Shown: positions 22,551-32,164, counted from the stretch's first letter. The stretch: DNA of 64,000 nucleotides from Roseovarius pelagicus (GCF_025639885.1 NZ_CP106738.1:310001-374000); one strand, 5' to 3'. Numbers and translations: made by a program. Notes: generated by a model from the sequence alone, not told the origin.

Positions 22551-23351
22551 ATGTATGACGCCCCCAATCTTGCGGAGAACAAAGTGAACCAACAAGATAT
22601 CAAATTTTCCGCCCGCGGCGTGCAGGTCCACTATGGTGACACCCACGCCATCAAGGATGTCAGTGTGGACATCGCGGACAAGACGGTGACAGCCTTTATC
22701 GGGCCTTCGGGTTGTGGCAAGTCCACCTTCTTGCGTTGCCTGAACCGGATGAACGACACCATCGACGTGTGCCGAGTGACCGGTGACATCCGCCTTGATG
22801 GCACTGATATCTATGACAAGCGTGTGGATCCCGTCCAGCTACGTGCTCAGGTCGGAATGGTCTTTCAAAAGCCGAACCCGTTCCCCAAGTCCATTTACGA
22901 CAACGTTGCTTACGGGCCGCGCATTCACGGAATGGCCCGCACCAAGAGCGATCTGGATGATATCGTGGAAAGAGCATTGCGCCGTGGTGCGATCTGGAAC
23001 GAGGTCAAGGACCGGTTGCATGCACCCGGCACCGGCCTGTCAGGCGGCCAGCAACAGCGCCTGTGCATCGCGCGGGCCGTGGCCACCGAGCCCGAAGTGC
23101 TGCTGATGGACGAGCCGTGCAGCGCGCTTGACCCGATTGCAACGGCACAGGTCGAAGAGCTGATTGACGAGTTGCGCGGCAATTATTCGGTGGTGATCGT
23201 CACCCACTCGATGCAGCAGGCGGCGCGCGTCAGCCAGAAGACCGCATTTTTCCACCTCGGCCATCTGGTCGAATTTGGCGACACGGCACAAATATTCACC
23301 AACCCCGAAGATGAGCGGACAGAGTCCTACATCACCGGACGGATCGGCTAG
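22551..23351 (+). CDS. pstB: Phosphate ABC transporter, ATP-binding protein PstB
   Basis: PstB powers phosphate import. The 266-residue protein has Walker [20 protein letters not shown], the Q-loop [21 protein letters not shown], the signature [14 protein letters not shown], Walker [14 protein letters not shown] and the switch His in [12 protein letters not shown]. These are diagnostic of PstB within ABC ATPases. AAGGA precedes ATG 22551. It is 11 bases before phoU and completes the pstSCAB set. Confidence 0.97.
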   Translation: MYDAPNLAENKVNQQDIKFSARGVQVHYGDTHAIKDVSVDIADKTVTAFIGPSGCGKSTFLRCLNRMNDTIDVCRVTGDIRLDGTDIYDKRVDPVQLRAQVGMVFQKPNPFPKSIYDNVAYGPRIHGMARTKSDLDDIVERALRRGAIWNEVKDRLHAPGTGLSGGQQQRLCIARAVATEPEVLLMDEPCSALDPIATAQVEELIDELRGNYSVVIVTHSMQQAARVSQKTAFFHLGHLVEFGDTAQIFTNPEDERTESYITGRIG

Positions 23352-23362
23352 GGAGAGAACAG

Positions 23363-24076
23363 ATGCAGGATACTCATATCGCCTCGGCCTTTGACCGCGA
23401 TCTGGAGACGATTCAGGCCCAAATTATGAAGATGGGCGGGCTTGTCGAGGAGGCAATCATAGACGCCGCTATTTCGCTAGAGACACGCGACGGAGAGTTG
23501 GCAGATACCGTGCGCCGCCGCGACAAGGCGATTGATGCGCTCGAGATGCAGATCAATGAAGAAGCCGCGCGCGTCATCGCGCTTCGGTCGCCCACGGCCA
23601 AGGATCTGCGTCTGATCCTGTCCGTGATCAAGATCAGCGCCAATCTGGAACGGATCGGTGATTACGCCAAGAACATGGCCAAGCGGACGGGGCTGCTGGC
23701 GGGCTACGCACCTGTCGAGGGATCACCGGCCGCGTTGCGCCGGATGGCGCGCGAGGTGGAGCGTATGCTCAAGGACGCGCTGGACAGCTATATTCAGCGC
23801 GATGTGGCACTGGCAGCCGAAATCATCCAGCGTGATGAGGATGTCGATCAGATGTATAATGCTCTGTTCCGCGAATTCCTGACCTTTATGATGGAAGATC
23901 CGCGTAATATCACGTCGTGCATGCATCTGCATTTCATCGCCAAGAACACCGAACGTATGGGGGATCATGTCACCTCGATCGCCGAACAGGTTATTTATCT
24001 GGTAACAGGTGAGATGCCCGATGAAGCCCGTCCAAAGGGTGATCTGACATCGACTGACGCCGGGTTGGGTGTGTAA
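23363..24076 (+). CDS. phoU: Phosphate-specific transport system accessory protein PhoU
   Basis: PhoU links PstSCAB with PhoR and represses the Pho regulon when phosphate is plentiful. The 237-residue all-helical protein shows two PhoU repeats. The first has DLETIQAQIMKMGGLVEEAI and DLRLILSVIKISANLERIGDYAKN. The second has DVALAAEIIQRDEDVDQMYNALF and CMHLHFIAKNTERMGDHVTSIAE. The E..R.GD motif in each repeat binds metal clusters. The stop lies 13 bases before the phoB ATG. Confidence 0.96.
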   Translation: MQDTHIASAFDRDLETIQAQIMKMGGLVEEAIIDAAISLETRDGELADTVRRRDKAIDALEMQINEEAARVIALRSPTAKDLRLILSVIKISANLERIGDYAKNMAKRTGLLAGYAPVEGSPAALRRMAREVERMLKDALDSYIQRDVALAAEIIQRDEDVDQMYNALFREFLTFMMEDPRNITSCMHLHFIAKNTERMGDHVTSIAEQVIYLVTGEMPDEARPKGDLTSTDAGLGV

Positions 24077-24089
24077 AGGAGCAGATGGA

Positions 24090-24779
24090 ATGAGTTTTGA
24101 TCGCCCCAGGATTTTGCTGGTCGAGGACGAACCGGCACAACGCGAGGTGCTGACCTACAATCTGGAGGCGGACGGGTTTCAGGTGGCCACCGCCGAAGAC
24201 GGCGAAGAAGCATTGCTGATGGTTCCCGAAGTTCAACCCGACGTTATTGTTCTTGATTGGATGCTACCACGGGTGTCGGGGATCGAAGTGTGCCGCCAGC
24301 TCAAGATCAAGGCCGAGACGCGCGCGGTGCCGATCATCATGCTGTCGGCACGTTCCGAAGAGGTGGACCGCGTACGTGGATTAGAGACGGGTGCGGATGA
24401 CTATGTCGTGAAACCCTATTCTGTTGTGGAGTTGATGGCGCGGGTGCGCGCGCAGTTGCGCCGTACACGGCCAGCCACGGTCGGCCAGCGACTGGAATAC
24501 GCCGATATCGTACTTGATGCGGAAACCCACCGTGTCACACGGTCCCAAAAGCAGCTCAAGCTGGGGCCGACCGAGTTTCGACTGATGGCGACGTTCATGG
24601 AAAAGCCGGGCCGCGTCTGGAGCCGCGATCAATTGCTGGACCGTGTCTGGGGCCGTGACATCTATGTGGACACCCGGACCGTCGATGTGCATATCGGACG
24701 GTTGCGCAAGGCGCTGTGCCAGCATGGTGGTGACGATCCGCTGCGGACGGTGCGCGGCGCGGGTTACGCGCTCGGTTGA
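24090..24779 (+). CDS. phoB: Phosphate-regulon response regulator PhoB
   Basis: PhoB activates phosphate-starvation genes after phosphorylation by PhoR. The 229-residue protein has a receiver domain (ILLVEDEPAQREVL, phospho-accepting Asp about 56 in VIVLDWMLPR, Lys in DYVVKPYS). A C-terminal winged helix follows (LGPTEFRLMATFMEKPGRVWSRDQLLDRVWG, DVHIGRLRKAL, RTVRGAGYAL). ATG 24090 is preceded by AAGGAG, and the frame is open 7 codons further but overlaps phoU. It is the last gene of the phoR-pst-phoU-phoB run and converges on a LysR gene 57 bases away. Confidence 0.96.
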   Translation: MSFDRPRILLVEDEPAQREVLTYNLEADGFQVATAEDGEEALLMVPEVQPDVIVLDWMLPRVSGIEVCRQLKIKAETRAVPIIMLSARSEEVDRVRGLETGADDYVVKPYSVVELMARVRAQLRRTRPATVGQRLEYADIVLDAETHRVTRSQKQLKLGPTEFRLMATFMEKPGRVWSRDQLLDRVWGRDIYVDTRTVDVHIGRLRKALCQHGGDDPLRTVRGAGYALG

Positions 24780-24836
24780 AGAACGCGGCGGTCGGTTGCA
24801 AAATCCCAAGCCGGAACGCCAGAGCTTTTCGTGCAT

Positions 24837-25745
24837 CTAGCGCGGGAGCAAATCATCTTCGTTGATCTGGCTGCCAATCCAGTCACGAAACTTGGCCAAT
24901 GCGGCATCCTGCGCTCTGGCTTCTGGCCAGACCAGCCAATAAGCCCCCGGTGATGCTGTCGCACCACCCCATGCCGCGACGAGCCGCCCGGCGGCCAGTT
25001 CCTGCTCTGCCAGATAGTCGGGCAACAGCGCCACGCCCAGGCCATGCAGCGCGGCCTGCGTGATGGTTGCGAACTGATCATGGACCGTTCCGGCGGCGCG
25101 GGTCACCTCGACGCCATGCGCAGCAAACCATGCCGGCCATGCTTCAGGCCGCGTCTCGATATGCAACAGGGGCAGGGACAACAAATCCTGTGCCGTTCGC
25201 GGCGGATGCTCGGCCAAAAGACCGGGCGCGCAGACCGCGATCACAGCTTCGGGCCGCAGCCTTATACCGTCAGTGCCGGGCCAATCAGGCTGACCGAAAT
25301 GAATCGCCGCGTCGAATCCTTCTGCGGCAAAGTTGAACGCCCGGAAGCGTGTTGAAAGGTTGATTGTCACTTCGGGATGGGCGCGGGCGAAATCCGGCAG
25401 GCGGGGCACCAGCCAGCGCATGCCGAAGGTGGGCAGAATTGCCAGATTCAGGCTACCGCCCGCCGGGTTGAGCGCCGCTTTCATCGACGCCTGGGCAATT
25501 TGTCCCAGCGCGTTGCGAATTTCCCCGGCATAGGCGACGCCCTCGGAGCTAAGGGTCATACCGCGCCCCTCGCGGCGGATCAGAGACACGCCCAACTGTT
25601 CCTCTAACGTCTGCAACTGTCGGCTGACCGCACTTTGGCTCAGCGATAGGGCGTCGGCGGCCGCCGTGGCGCTGCCAAGACGATCGAGCGCCTCGATCGC
25701 GCGTAGGCTGGCGATGGATGGCAGAAAACGGCGGGGCAGGGGCAT
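24837..25745 (-). CDS. LysR-type regulator, probably of glutaryl-CoA dehydrogenase
   Basis: The 302-residue protein has the LysR helix-turn-helix ([40 protein letters not shown]) and a GcvA-like effector domain ([33 protein letters not shown]). It is divergent from gcdH, 115 bases away. LysR genes in this position (GcdR-like) generally control glutaryl-CoA dehydrogenase in response to glutarate or a related intermediate. The target here is inferred from position. I found no clear T-N11-A operator in the gap. Confidence 0.88.
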   Translation of the reverse strand: MPLPRRFLPSIASLRAIEALDRLGSATAAADALSLSQSAVSRQLQTLEEQLGVSLIRREGRGMTLSSEGVAYAGEIRNALGQIAQASMKAALNPAGGSLNLAILPTFGMRWLVPRLPDFARAHPEVTINLSTRFRAFNFAAEGFDAAIHFGQPDWPGTDGIRLRPEAVIAVCAPGLLAEHPPRTAQDLLSLPLLHIETRPEAWPAWFAAHGVEVTRAAGTVHDQFATITQAALHGLGVALLPDYLAEQELAAGRLVAAWGGATASPGAYWLVWPEARAQDAALAKFRDWIGSQINEDDLLPR

Positions 25746-25860
25746 CTATGCGATTTCCTCATGTATGATTGCCAAAACCTCGCTATTCTTTTGCCCTTAT
25801 GCGCGGTATAGAGCAAGCCAACATGACGCAGCTTGCGCAAACCGCATGAAAGGACCCGAC

Positions 25861-27084
25861 ATGAGCCTCGACGCCCCCAAACTCAAAGCCAAAGATGCCC
25901 CCGATCTGGGAAATTTTGACTGGCAGGATCCGTTTCGCCTGAACGATCAGCTCGAAGAAGACGAGCGGATGATCGCACAGAGCGCGCGCAGTTTTGCGCA
26001 GGAAAAGTTGCAGCCCCGCGTAATCAAGGCTTATGCCGAAGAAACCGTTGCGCCCGAGTTGTTCGCCGAGATGGGCGAAATGGGCCTGTTGGGTACGACC
26101 ATTCCAGAGGAATATGGTGGGCTGGGCGGCGGTTATGTCGGCTACGGTCTGGTCGCGCGCGAGATAGAGCGTGTTGACAGCGGATACCGGTCGATGATGT
26201 CCGTGCAATCGAGCCTCGTGATGTATCCGATCTACGCCTATGGCAGCGAAGAGCAGCGGCAGAAGTATTTGCCGGGTCTCGCTGCTGGCACATTGATTGG
26301 GTGCTTTGGCCTGACAGAGCCCGATGCGGGCAGTGACCCGTCGGGCATGAAAACCCGCGCGGTAAAGACCGATGGCGGCTATCGTCTGAACGGGTCGAAA
26401 ATGTGGATTTCCAACAGTCCCATCGCCGACGTGTTCGTTGTCTGGGCCAAATCCGACGCGCATGACGGCAAAATTCGTGGATTCGTTCTGGAAAAAGACA
26501 CCAAGGGCCTTAGCGCGCCGAAGATCACCGGCAAGCAAAGTCTGCGCGCCTCTGTCACCGGTGAAATCGTGTTGAAGGATGTCGAAGTTGGCGAAGACGC
26601 GTTGCTGCCCAATGTCGAGGGGCTGAAAGGTCCGTTTGGCTGTCTCAACCGTGCGCGCTATGGCATCGCATGGGGGGTTATGGGCGCAGCCGAATTCTGC
26701 TGGCACGGGGCACGCCAATATGGGCTGGACCGCCATCAGTTCCGCAAGCCATTGGCACAGACGCAGCTGTTTCAGTTGAAACTGGCCAACATGCAGACCG
26801 AAATCACGCTGGGCCTGCAGGCGGCACTGCGGGTGGGGCGCCTGATGGATGATGCCAATGCGGCGCCAGAGATGATTTCGCTGATCAAGCGTAACAACTG
26901 TGGCAAGGCGCTGGATATTGCGCGCATGTCCCGCGACATGCATGGCGGCAATGGCATTTCCGAAGAATTCCAGGTGATCCGTCACATGATGAACCTTGAG
27001 ACCGTGAACACCTATGAGGGGACGCATGACGTGCATGCGCTGATCCTCGGGCGGGCGCAAACCGGGCTGCAGGCGTTTTTCTGA
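25861..27084 (+). CDS. gcdH: Glutaryl-CoA dehydrogenase (acyl-CoA dehydrogenase family)
   Basis: GcdH oxidatively decarboxylates glutaryl-CoA to crotonyl-CoA at the end of lysine, hydroxylysine and tryptophan degradation. The 407-residue flavoprotein has [56 protein letters not shown], and [20 protein letters not shown]. The C-terminal active-site Glu (about 386) is in [17 protein letters not shown]. Arg in [13 protein letters not shown] is typical of the glutaryl-CoA subgroup. ATG 25861 is used, and upstream frame overlaps the LysR promoter. Other acyl-CoA dehydrogenases look similar, but the overall match favours GcdH. Confidence 0.93.
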   Translation: MSLDAPKLKAKDAPDLGNFDWQDPFRLNDQLEEDERMIAQSARSFAQEKLQPRVIKAYAEETVAPELFAEMGEMGLLGTTIPEEYGGLGGGYVGYGLVAREIERVDSGYRSMMSVQSSLVMYPIYAYGSEEQRQKYLPGLAAGTLIGCFGLTEPDAGSDPSGMKTRAVKTDGGYRLNGSKMWISNSPIADVFVVWAKSDAHDGKIRGFVLEKDTKGLSAPKITGKQSLRASVTGEIVLKDVEVGEDALLPNVEGLKGPFGCLNRARYGIAWGVMGAAEFCWHGARQYGLDRHQFRKPLAQTQLFQLKLANMQTEITLGLQAALRVGRLMDDANAAPEMISLIKRNNCGKALDIARMSRDMHGGNGISEEFQVIRHMMNLETVNTYEGTHDVHALILGRAQTGLQAFF

Positions 27085-27121
27085 TCCCTGTCCTAGGGCG
27101 CGCATGACGTGACACAAGTGC

Positions 27122-27149
27122 AGTGGTTGTGCAATTTTGCACAACCACT
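27122..27149. repeat. Perfect 13-bp inverted repeat
   Basis: AGTGGTTGTGCAA (27122-27134) and its exact complement (27137-27149) are separated by TT. It lies 38 bases after gcdH and about 90 before the MATE gene. There is no following T-run, so it could be an mRNA-stabilising hairpin, a Rho-assisted terminator, or a DNA-binding site. Confidence 0.75.
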
Positions 27150-27240
27150 CATTACCGCTTGCTATTGCGTGGCGCGTACTTACCTGCTCAATCCCGGGTC
27201 TGGCAGATTTGACGCCGCCCACTGTTGATTGAGCATATAA

Positions 27241-28642
27241 ATGACCCTCGCCACCGACCCCAGCTTTGTTTCCGGCAATCTGATGCGCCATGTCTCGGTC
27301 ATGTCGCTTACGTCCAGTATCGGGCTGATGGCGATCTTTGCGGTCGATCTGATCGATATTCTGTTCATCTCGATGTTGGGGCAGGAGGCGCTTGCCGCAG
27401 CTGCGGGCTACGCCAGCACGGTGATGTTCTTTGCCAGCGCGATCAACATCGGCCTCTCGATTGCTGCCGGCGCATTGGTTTCGCGCGCGCTAGGCGGCAA
27501 GGACGAACAGGACGCGCAGGAATTTGCGGCCAGTGTCGCTGTTATTGCCGTGATCGTGGGCCTGCTGGTGCCGCTGCTGGCGCTGCCAAATATGACCTGG
27601 TTGCTGAGTTTGATTGGTGCCGAGGGCGAGGTCGCGATCGCCGCTGAGCGATATCTGTGGATTATCCTGCCGACCACCGCGATTTCCGGGCTTGGCATGA
27701 CGGCCGTCGCGGTATTGCGCGCCTATGGCGATGCGGGCCGGGCGATGTATCCGGCATTGGTCGGAGGCACGGTCAATGCTGTGCTGGATCCGATCCTTAT
27801 CTTCTCTCTCGGGATGGGGCTGGATGGGGCTGCTGTTGCCACGGTGCTGGCGCGGATTGCCACGATGCTGACGGCATTCTATCCGGCAATCCGGCGTTAC
27901 GCAGCGTTTTCTCTACCCAGAACGCGATGCATAGTACGTGATTTTCGCATGACATCGCAGATTGCGATCCCTGCTGTACTGGCAACGATCGCGACACCTG
28001 TCGGATCTCGCCATTGTCACACGTGAGATGGCCAATCACGGAACGGATGCTGTTGCCGCACTGGCGGTTATCAACCGAATGACACCTGTTGTCTTTGCGG
28101 TTGTGCTGGCGCTGTCGGGGGCCATCGGTCCGATCATCGGTCAAAACTTTGGAGCAGGTCAGATGGGACGGGTGCGCGAGGCGTTCTTTGATGGGCTGAC
28201 CTTTGTGGCCCTGTATGTGATTGCGGTCTCGGTATTGCTCTTTATTCTGCGCGGACATATCGCCGATCTCTTTGACGCAACGGGTGAAATGCAGGCGTTG
28301 ATCTTCCTCTTTTGCGGTCCGCTCGCGTTGGCCACATTCTTTAACGGTGCAATCTTCGTCGCCAATGCGTCGTTCAACAACCTTGGCCATCCGGGATATT
28401 CCACTTGGATCAACTGGGGACGCCATACGATTGGGACATGGCCACTGGTCATCGGGGGCGCTGCGCTATGGGGCGCGCCGGGTGTTTTGATCGGTCAGGC
28501 TGCCGGCGGTGTGATTTTTGCCTTTATCGCTGTGTGGCTCAGCCTGCGGGTGATTGGCAATCCCACCGTCAATCCGCCCGTTCCGCATTTCCAGTACAAG
28601 GATCTACGGATGCATGTGATGTGCAATAGAAATCAGCGGTGA
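27241..28642 (+). pseudogene. MATE-family efflux transporter, single-base frameshift
   Basis: MATE transporters export drugs and metabolites by cation exchange through 12 membrane helices. The first part (27241 to about 28008) reads LMRHVSVMSLTSSIGLMAIF, FISMLGQEALAAAAGYAST, MTAVAVLRAYGDAGRAMYPA and ends IPAVLATIATPVGS. A stop follows at 28024-28026. The remainder is in another frame from AIVTREMANHGTDAVAALAVINR through ALSGAIGPIIGQNFGAG and NLGHPGYSTWINWGRHT to 28642. Removing one C near 28009 joins ATPVGS to AIVTREM, the usual family sequence, giving 466 residues. It is either a sequencing error or a recent mutation. No good ribosome site precedes ATG 27241. Confidence 0.88.
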
Positions 28643-28647
28643 TGCCG

Positions 28648-28662
28648 GGGGCAAAATGCCCC
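28648..28662. terminator. Short GC hairpin between convergent genes
   Basis: GGGGCA and TGCCCC form a 6-bp stem with an AAA loop between the convergent MATE and aconitase X genes. It lacks a T-run, so terminator function is uncertain. Confidence 0.4.
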
Positions 28663-28687
28663 GCTTGGCCCATGCCCAAAGGTCTGA

Positions 28688-30394
28688 CTACTGTTCAGAC
28701 AACAGCCATTCGGGCAGCCCATTGCGCGCAACACCGTTTAGGGCAACATCTGCACAATCCTGCAAACTGCCGAACCGCACATCACGGCCTGTCAGACCTT
28801 TGGCGTAATGAGAGTACTTTCCCGAGTTTGTCATCAGTACAGATGCTGTCGGAGGAAAGATCGGCTCTGTGATCGAACACCAGCAAAGGTCAGGGATGAT
28901 CCGGACGCCGGCCGCCTCAAGACGTTTCACGATGCCTTCGTCAGTGGCCTCGGCCAGAACGTTGCGCCCCACCGTTACGATTGTTTTGGTGTTGGCGTGA
29001 CAGGTTCCATCGCCGATGAAGTTTGCGAAGTTTCGACATTCAGTCAAGGATGCGTGCGGGCTGCCGATTGCGACCAGATCAACATGATTATCCGCGGCAT
29101 TAAATTCCTGCCAAAGTTGCGCCAGACTAGCCGCTGTTATGTCATGCCGTTCAGCGTCCGCAGGTAGGGGCAGGGCACCTTCTGGCGTATGGCCGCGAAC
29201 GTGCAGCATTGGCGCAGCGGATGTCGTGCCAAAGGCCGCGCAAAGCGCCTTGAGATCATCTGGCGTGGGTGACGCGGCTTCGAGCCCGGTGAGCATGGGG
29301 ATACCACTTGGCGAGGCGGCTCCAGCCAGCCAGCCAAGCATCGGCCAGATTGCATCATCGTAAGACGCAGGCAGGTGGACATGCACCTCGCAATTGGGCC
29401 GTCGGTTTTGGGCCAGATAGACCCCCGTATCGGGCGCGCGTCCGGTCATTGCGATGAACAGGTCCAGATAGTCGGGATGTTTTTGTGTACGCGCACCCAG
29501 TACCGAGTTTGCATAGATGACTGCGTTGGACTCGGACCACCCAATCGCCTCGCCTTCGGCGGGAGTATCATCCAGCAAATAGGGAGCACAGGTAAATGTC
29601 GGACGCGCACCCATGTTGACATAGGCATCGGCGAGGCGGCTCGCCTTGGAGCCGAACACCGGTACCACGCCCTGATCTTGCCAGTTCTCCCGATCCACCG
29701 AAATGGCATTGATCGTTGTGGGGATGGTGGTTCTGGCCCCCATGTGATGCATCTTTTCCGCAAAGTCGAGGTTGGCGTCATGGGCCAAAATGCAGCCGTC
29801 GATATGGGCGCGCGACACATCGATCAAGCGGGTTGCACCCTGCGCGGCGGCCATCAGGCACAGGACTTCCATGGCGATCTTCTGGGCGTCGCCACCTTGT
29901 CCGCTCAGCATTTTTTGATCGTTTTCACTCAGGCTCAACATGTGGGCGTTGGGCTGATGCAAGGCAATGGCTTGTTCATCAAACAGCAATTCTGCGTCCC
30001 GAACCTCTGCCACCTCGGCCGCAGACAAGGCGTCATAGATCGAGGGCGCAAGCCGCAGGATTGCGATCGGCCGATCAAAGAGCCGTGCCGCGATCATGGC
30101 ACCCAGTGTCAGAATGTCCTCTTCTTCCCGAAAGACGAGCGCGGCAGGGGCCTGCCCGTTACGCGCCAGTTGCAGCATGACACCGCTGCCACTGCACGAC
30201 CCCCGAGAGGTCGGCATCAGGACAATCCGACCCGCAAGGGTGGCCCCGTGGTCGGGATGATGAGCGTCGATGATCACCCCGGTGTCAGGGTCAACCCCGC
30301 CCCAGAAGCTTAACCCTTCCTTACAGGTCAAAACCTGCCCGCGCGCGTTGTTCTGGACAAAGAGTGTCGCTTTGTGTTCGGCTGTCGTCGTCAT
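28688..30394 (-). CDS. Aconitase X, probable cis-3-hydroxy-L-proline dehydratase
   Basis: The 568-residue protein is a single-chain aconitase X. The small swivelling (DUF126-type) domain comes first (about 10-130: IVLMPTSRGSCSGSGVML). The large DUF521-type domain follows (LSENDQKMLSGQGG, IDVSRAHIDGCILAHDANLDFAEKM, GARTTIPTTINAISVDR, PDLCWCSITEPIFPP, TNSGKYSHYA). Bacterial aconitase X of this kind is known to dehydrate cis-3-hydroxy-L-proline to pyrroline-2-carboxylate, using an iron centre held by the Cys residues. The flanking hydroxyproline genes, and the reductase at 37812-38828 that would use the product, support this. It is downstream of and co-directional with a GntR regulator. Confidence 0.88.
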   Translation of the reverse strand: MTTTAEHKATLFVQNNARGQVLTCKEGLSFWGGVDPDTGVIIDAHHPDHGATLAGRIVLMPTSRGSCSGSGVMLQLARNGQAPAALVFREEEDILTLGAMIAARLFDRPIAILRLAPSIYDALSAAEVAEVRDAELLFDEQAIALHQPNAHMLSLSENDQKMLSGQGGDAQKIAMEVLCLMAAAQGATRLIDVSRAHIDGCILAHDANLDFAEKMHHMGARTTIPTTINAISVDRENWQDQGVVPVFGSKASRLADAYVNMGARPTFTCAPYLLDDTPAEGEAIGWSESNAVIYANSVLGARTQKHPDYLDLFIAMTGRAPDTGVYLAQNRRPNCEVHVHLPASYDDAIWPMLGWLAGAASPSGIPMLTGLEAASPTPDDLKALCAAFGTTSAAPMLHVRGHTPEGALPLPADAERHDITAASLAQLWQEFNAADNHVDLVAIGSPHASLTECRNFANFIGDGTCHANTKTIVTVGRNVLAEATDEGIVKRLEAAGVRIIPDLCWCSITEPIFPPTASVLMTNSGKYSHYAKGLTGRDVRFGSLQDCADVALNGVARNGLPEWLLSEQ

Positions 30395-30436
30395 GTCAGG
30401 CCTTTCAGGTCGTCGGTGAGAGGATACGCCATCTGC

Positions 30437-30450
30437 GCAATGCGCATTGC
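30437..30450. promoter_or_regulatory. Perfect 14-bp palindrome upstream of aconitase X
   Basis: GCAATGCGCATTGC is fully self-complementary and lies 43-56 bases before the aconitase X start, in the gap after the GntR gene. It may be an operator. A 13/14 match (GCAATGCGCAGTGC) overlaps the start of the racemase-like gene at 34226-34239, which could be chance. Confidence 0.45.
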
Positions 30451-30488
30451 TCGGAATGCCGGAAAAGAAGCAGGTATTAACCCCACCC

Positions 30489-31163
30489 CTAGCACGCGCG
30501 TTCTCTTTTCGATTTCAGATAATTGCCGAGCGACGTCTTGACGCCTTGCACATGGTCGTATGTCAGCGCGGCTGCTCGGTCAGCATCTCCGGCCTCGCAG
30601 GCCAGCAAAATACATTCGTGTTCTTGGGTGGCCGTTTCCATTCTTCCACTCAGAGAAAGCTGTGTGCGCAGATAACGATCCACCCGATCCAGAAGACGGT
30701 TGATGACACCCAGATAGTTTGGTGATCGTCCAGCCTCGTAAAGACAGCAGTGAAACTGACGGTTTAGGGCGGTCCATGCTTCTGGTTTTGTCGCCACGGC
30801 AAAATTTTCAAAATGTGACCGCGCCTTGGCACATGTCTCTTTGGTCATCAGGGGAACGGCCCGCCGGATCGCATCGCTTTCGACGACAGAGCGCAGGTCG
30901 ATGATTTCGTTGAACTCTTCTATTGATATGGCCGCGACAACGGCGCCCTTATACCGGCGCGTTTCGACAAGGCCGAGTTGTTCAAGTCGTGCGATCGCCT
31001 CGCGAACAGGGATGCGACTGGTGTTGAATGCTTTGGCAATTTCTTCCTGACGCAAAGGGGCGCTGTCTTCCAACTCGCCCAGAATGATGGCCTGACGCAA
31101 TGCGTCGAAAATAATTTGTGTTGCTGATTTGGTCTGAGCGACGTTCACTGACTTGAAGCCCAT
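30489..31163 (-). CDS. GntR-family (FadR/FCD type) regulator of the hydroxyproline cluster
   Basis: The 224-residue protein has an N-terminal winged helix (ATQIIFDALRQAIILGELEDSAPLRQEEIAKAFNTSRIPVREAIARLEQLGLVE) and a C-terminal all-helical FCD ligand domain (IDLRSVVESDAIRRAVPLM, ALNRQFHCCLYEAG, EHECILLACEAGDADRAAAL). The FCD domain generally binds a carboxylate or amino-acid effector through metal. ATG 31163 is chosen because GGAGG lies 6 bases upstream. An ATG 11 codons earlier has no ribosome site. It is divergent from the amino-acid ABC operon, with half-sites TGGATA and TATCCA between. Regulation of hydroxyproline genes is inferred from position. Confidence 0.87.
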   Translation of the reverse strand: MGFKSVNVAQTKSATQIIFDALRQAIILGELEDSAPLRQEEIAKAFNTSRIPVREAIARLEQLGLVETRRYKGAVVAAISIEEFNEIIDLRSVVESDAIRRAVPLMTKETCAKARSHFENFAVATKPEAWTALNRQFHCCLYEAGRSPNYLGVINRLLDRVDRYLRTQLSLSGRMETATQEHECILLACEAGDADRAAALTYDHVQGVKTSLGNYLKSKRERAC

Positions 31164-31232
31164 GTTATCCTCCAACTGTACCAGTGCCGTTTCCATCGTC
31201 GATTGGTCGAATTAAACTCAGTAATTGATTTT

Positions 31233-31254
31233 TGGATAATGTTTATTGTATCCA
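31233..31254. promoter_or_regulatory. Candidate GntR operator (TGGATA...TATCCA), ABC promoter
   Basis: TGGATA (31233-31238) and TATCCA (31249-31254) face each other between the GntR gene and the amino-acid ABC operon. The right half is preceded by TTG, as at 36905-36919 and 42199-42213. With 3-base spacing the left half reads TGTTTA, so this copy is degenerate. Confidence 0.45.
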
Positions 31255-31294
31255 ATCTAGGCGCACTAGAATCAAACCACAACAGGGAATTGAC

Positions 31295-32107
31295 ATGAAA
31301 AGCATCATACTCACTGCCATATCAGCCGCGGCGATCGCAGCGTCGAGCGTCGCGACACCCGTGGCGGCCGACACACTTGACGATGTCGTTGACCGTGGAA
31401 CGCTACGCTGCGGCGTCGTTCTGGACTTTCCACCAATCGGGTATCGTGACGAGAATAACGAACCTGCCGGCTTTGACGTGGATTACTGCGCCGATCTGGC
31501 GGCGGCCCTTGAGGTCGAGCATGAAATCCTGCCTCTGACATGGTCCGAGCGTCTGCCAGTTATCGTCACCGGACGCGCGGATGTTGTCTTTGGCGGCACC
31601 TCTGACAGCCTTGCACGTGCCCGTACGGTCGGTTTCACCATCCCATACGCAATCTACTATGCGCAGGGTGTGGTTGGTGCGGACAGCGGCATCGAGACAT
31701 TCGAGGACATTCGCGGCAAACGCGTCGCGGCGGCTGTCGGCACGGTGCCAGAGCAAGAGTGGCTCAAGATCGCTGCCGAATGGGGCGAAGAAGGCAACTA
31801 CCAAGGCTATCAGTCCGAGAACGAGGTTTTCTTGGCTGTTGCACAAGGTAAAGCCGATATCGGTATCACCACGAACACAACCGTCAAGCCAATCACCCAG
31901 CAATATGAAAATATTCTGGCTGGTCCGCGTATGCCTTGGACAACCGACTACACCTCGGTTGTGGGCAAGCGTGAAGACGTTACTTGGCTGAACTACCTCA
32001 ACCTGTTTGTCACACATCAGGTCCGCTCTGGCCGTTACCAAGAACTCTGGGGACAGTATGTTGGCGGCGAAGCACCTGAGCTACGCATTCCCGGCGTAAT
32101 GTACTAA
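31295..32107 (+). CDS. Polar amino-acid ABC transporter, substrate-binding protein
   Basis: The 270-residue protein has a signal peptide (MKSIILTAISAAAIAASSVA, cleaved near VAADT) and the bacterial extracellular solute-binding family 3 fold. Motifs are RGTLRCGVVLDFPPIGYRDENNEPAGFDVDYC, VIVTGRADVVFGGTSDSLARA and DIRGKRVAAAVGTVPEQEW. Family members bind amino acids. Hydroxyproline or a related amino acid is likely here because the downstream genes and both flanks encode hydroxyproline enzymes. AGGGAA precedes ATG 31295. A strong stem-loop follows before the permease genes. Confidence 0.9.
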   Translation: MKSIILTAISAAAIAASSVATPVAADTLDDVVDRGTLRCGVVLDFPPIGYRDENNEPAGFDVDYCADLAAALEVEHEILPLTWSERLPVIVTGRADVVFGGTSDSLARARTVGFTIPYAIYYAQGVVGADSGIETFEDIRGKRVAAAVGTVPEQEWLKIAAEWGEEGNYQGYQSENEVFLAVAQGKADIGITTNTTVKPITQQYENILAGPRMPWTTDYTSVVGKREDVTWLNYLNLFVTHQVRSGRYQELWGQYVGGEAPELRIPGVMY

Positions 32108-32113
32108 GCTGAT

Positions 32114-32141
32114 TTCCTCGCCCATTCATTTGGGCGAGGAA
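32114..32141 (+). terminator. Stem-loop after binding-protein gene
   Basis: TTCCTCGCCCA and its exact complement flank a TTCATT loop, giving an 11-bp stem with no T-run. It probably stabilises the binding-protein transcript or attenuates permease expression, as with the similarly placed hairpins at 19816 and 55470. Confidence 0.7.
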
Positions 32142-32164
32142 CCACACAGGACAGGGCCTCAGGT

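Noticed and set aside
25783..27291. A 502-codon open frame on the minus strand across gcdH
   Set aside because: It is the antisense shadow of a clear gcdH. Its His/Gln/Arg-rich translation matches no family, as expected in high-GC DNA.
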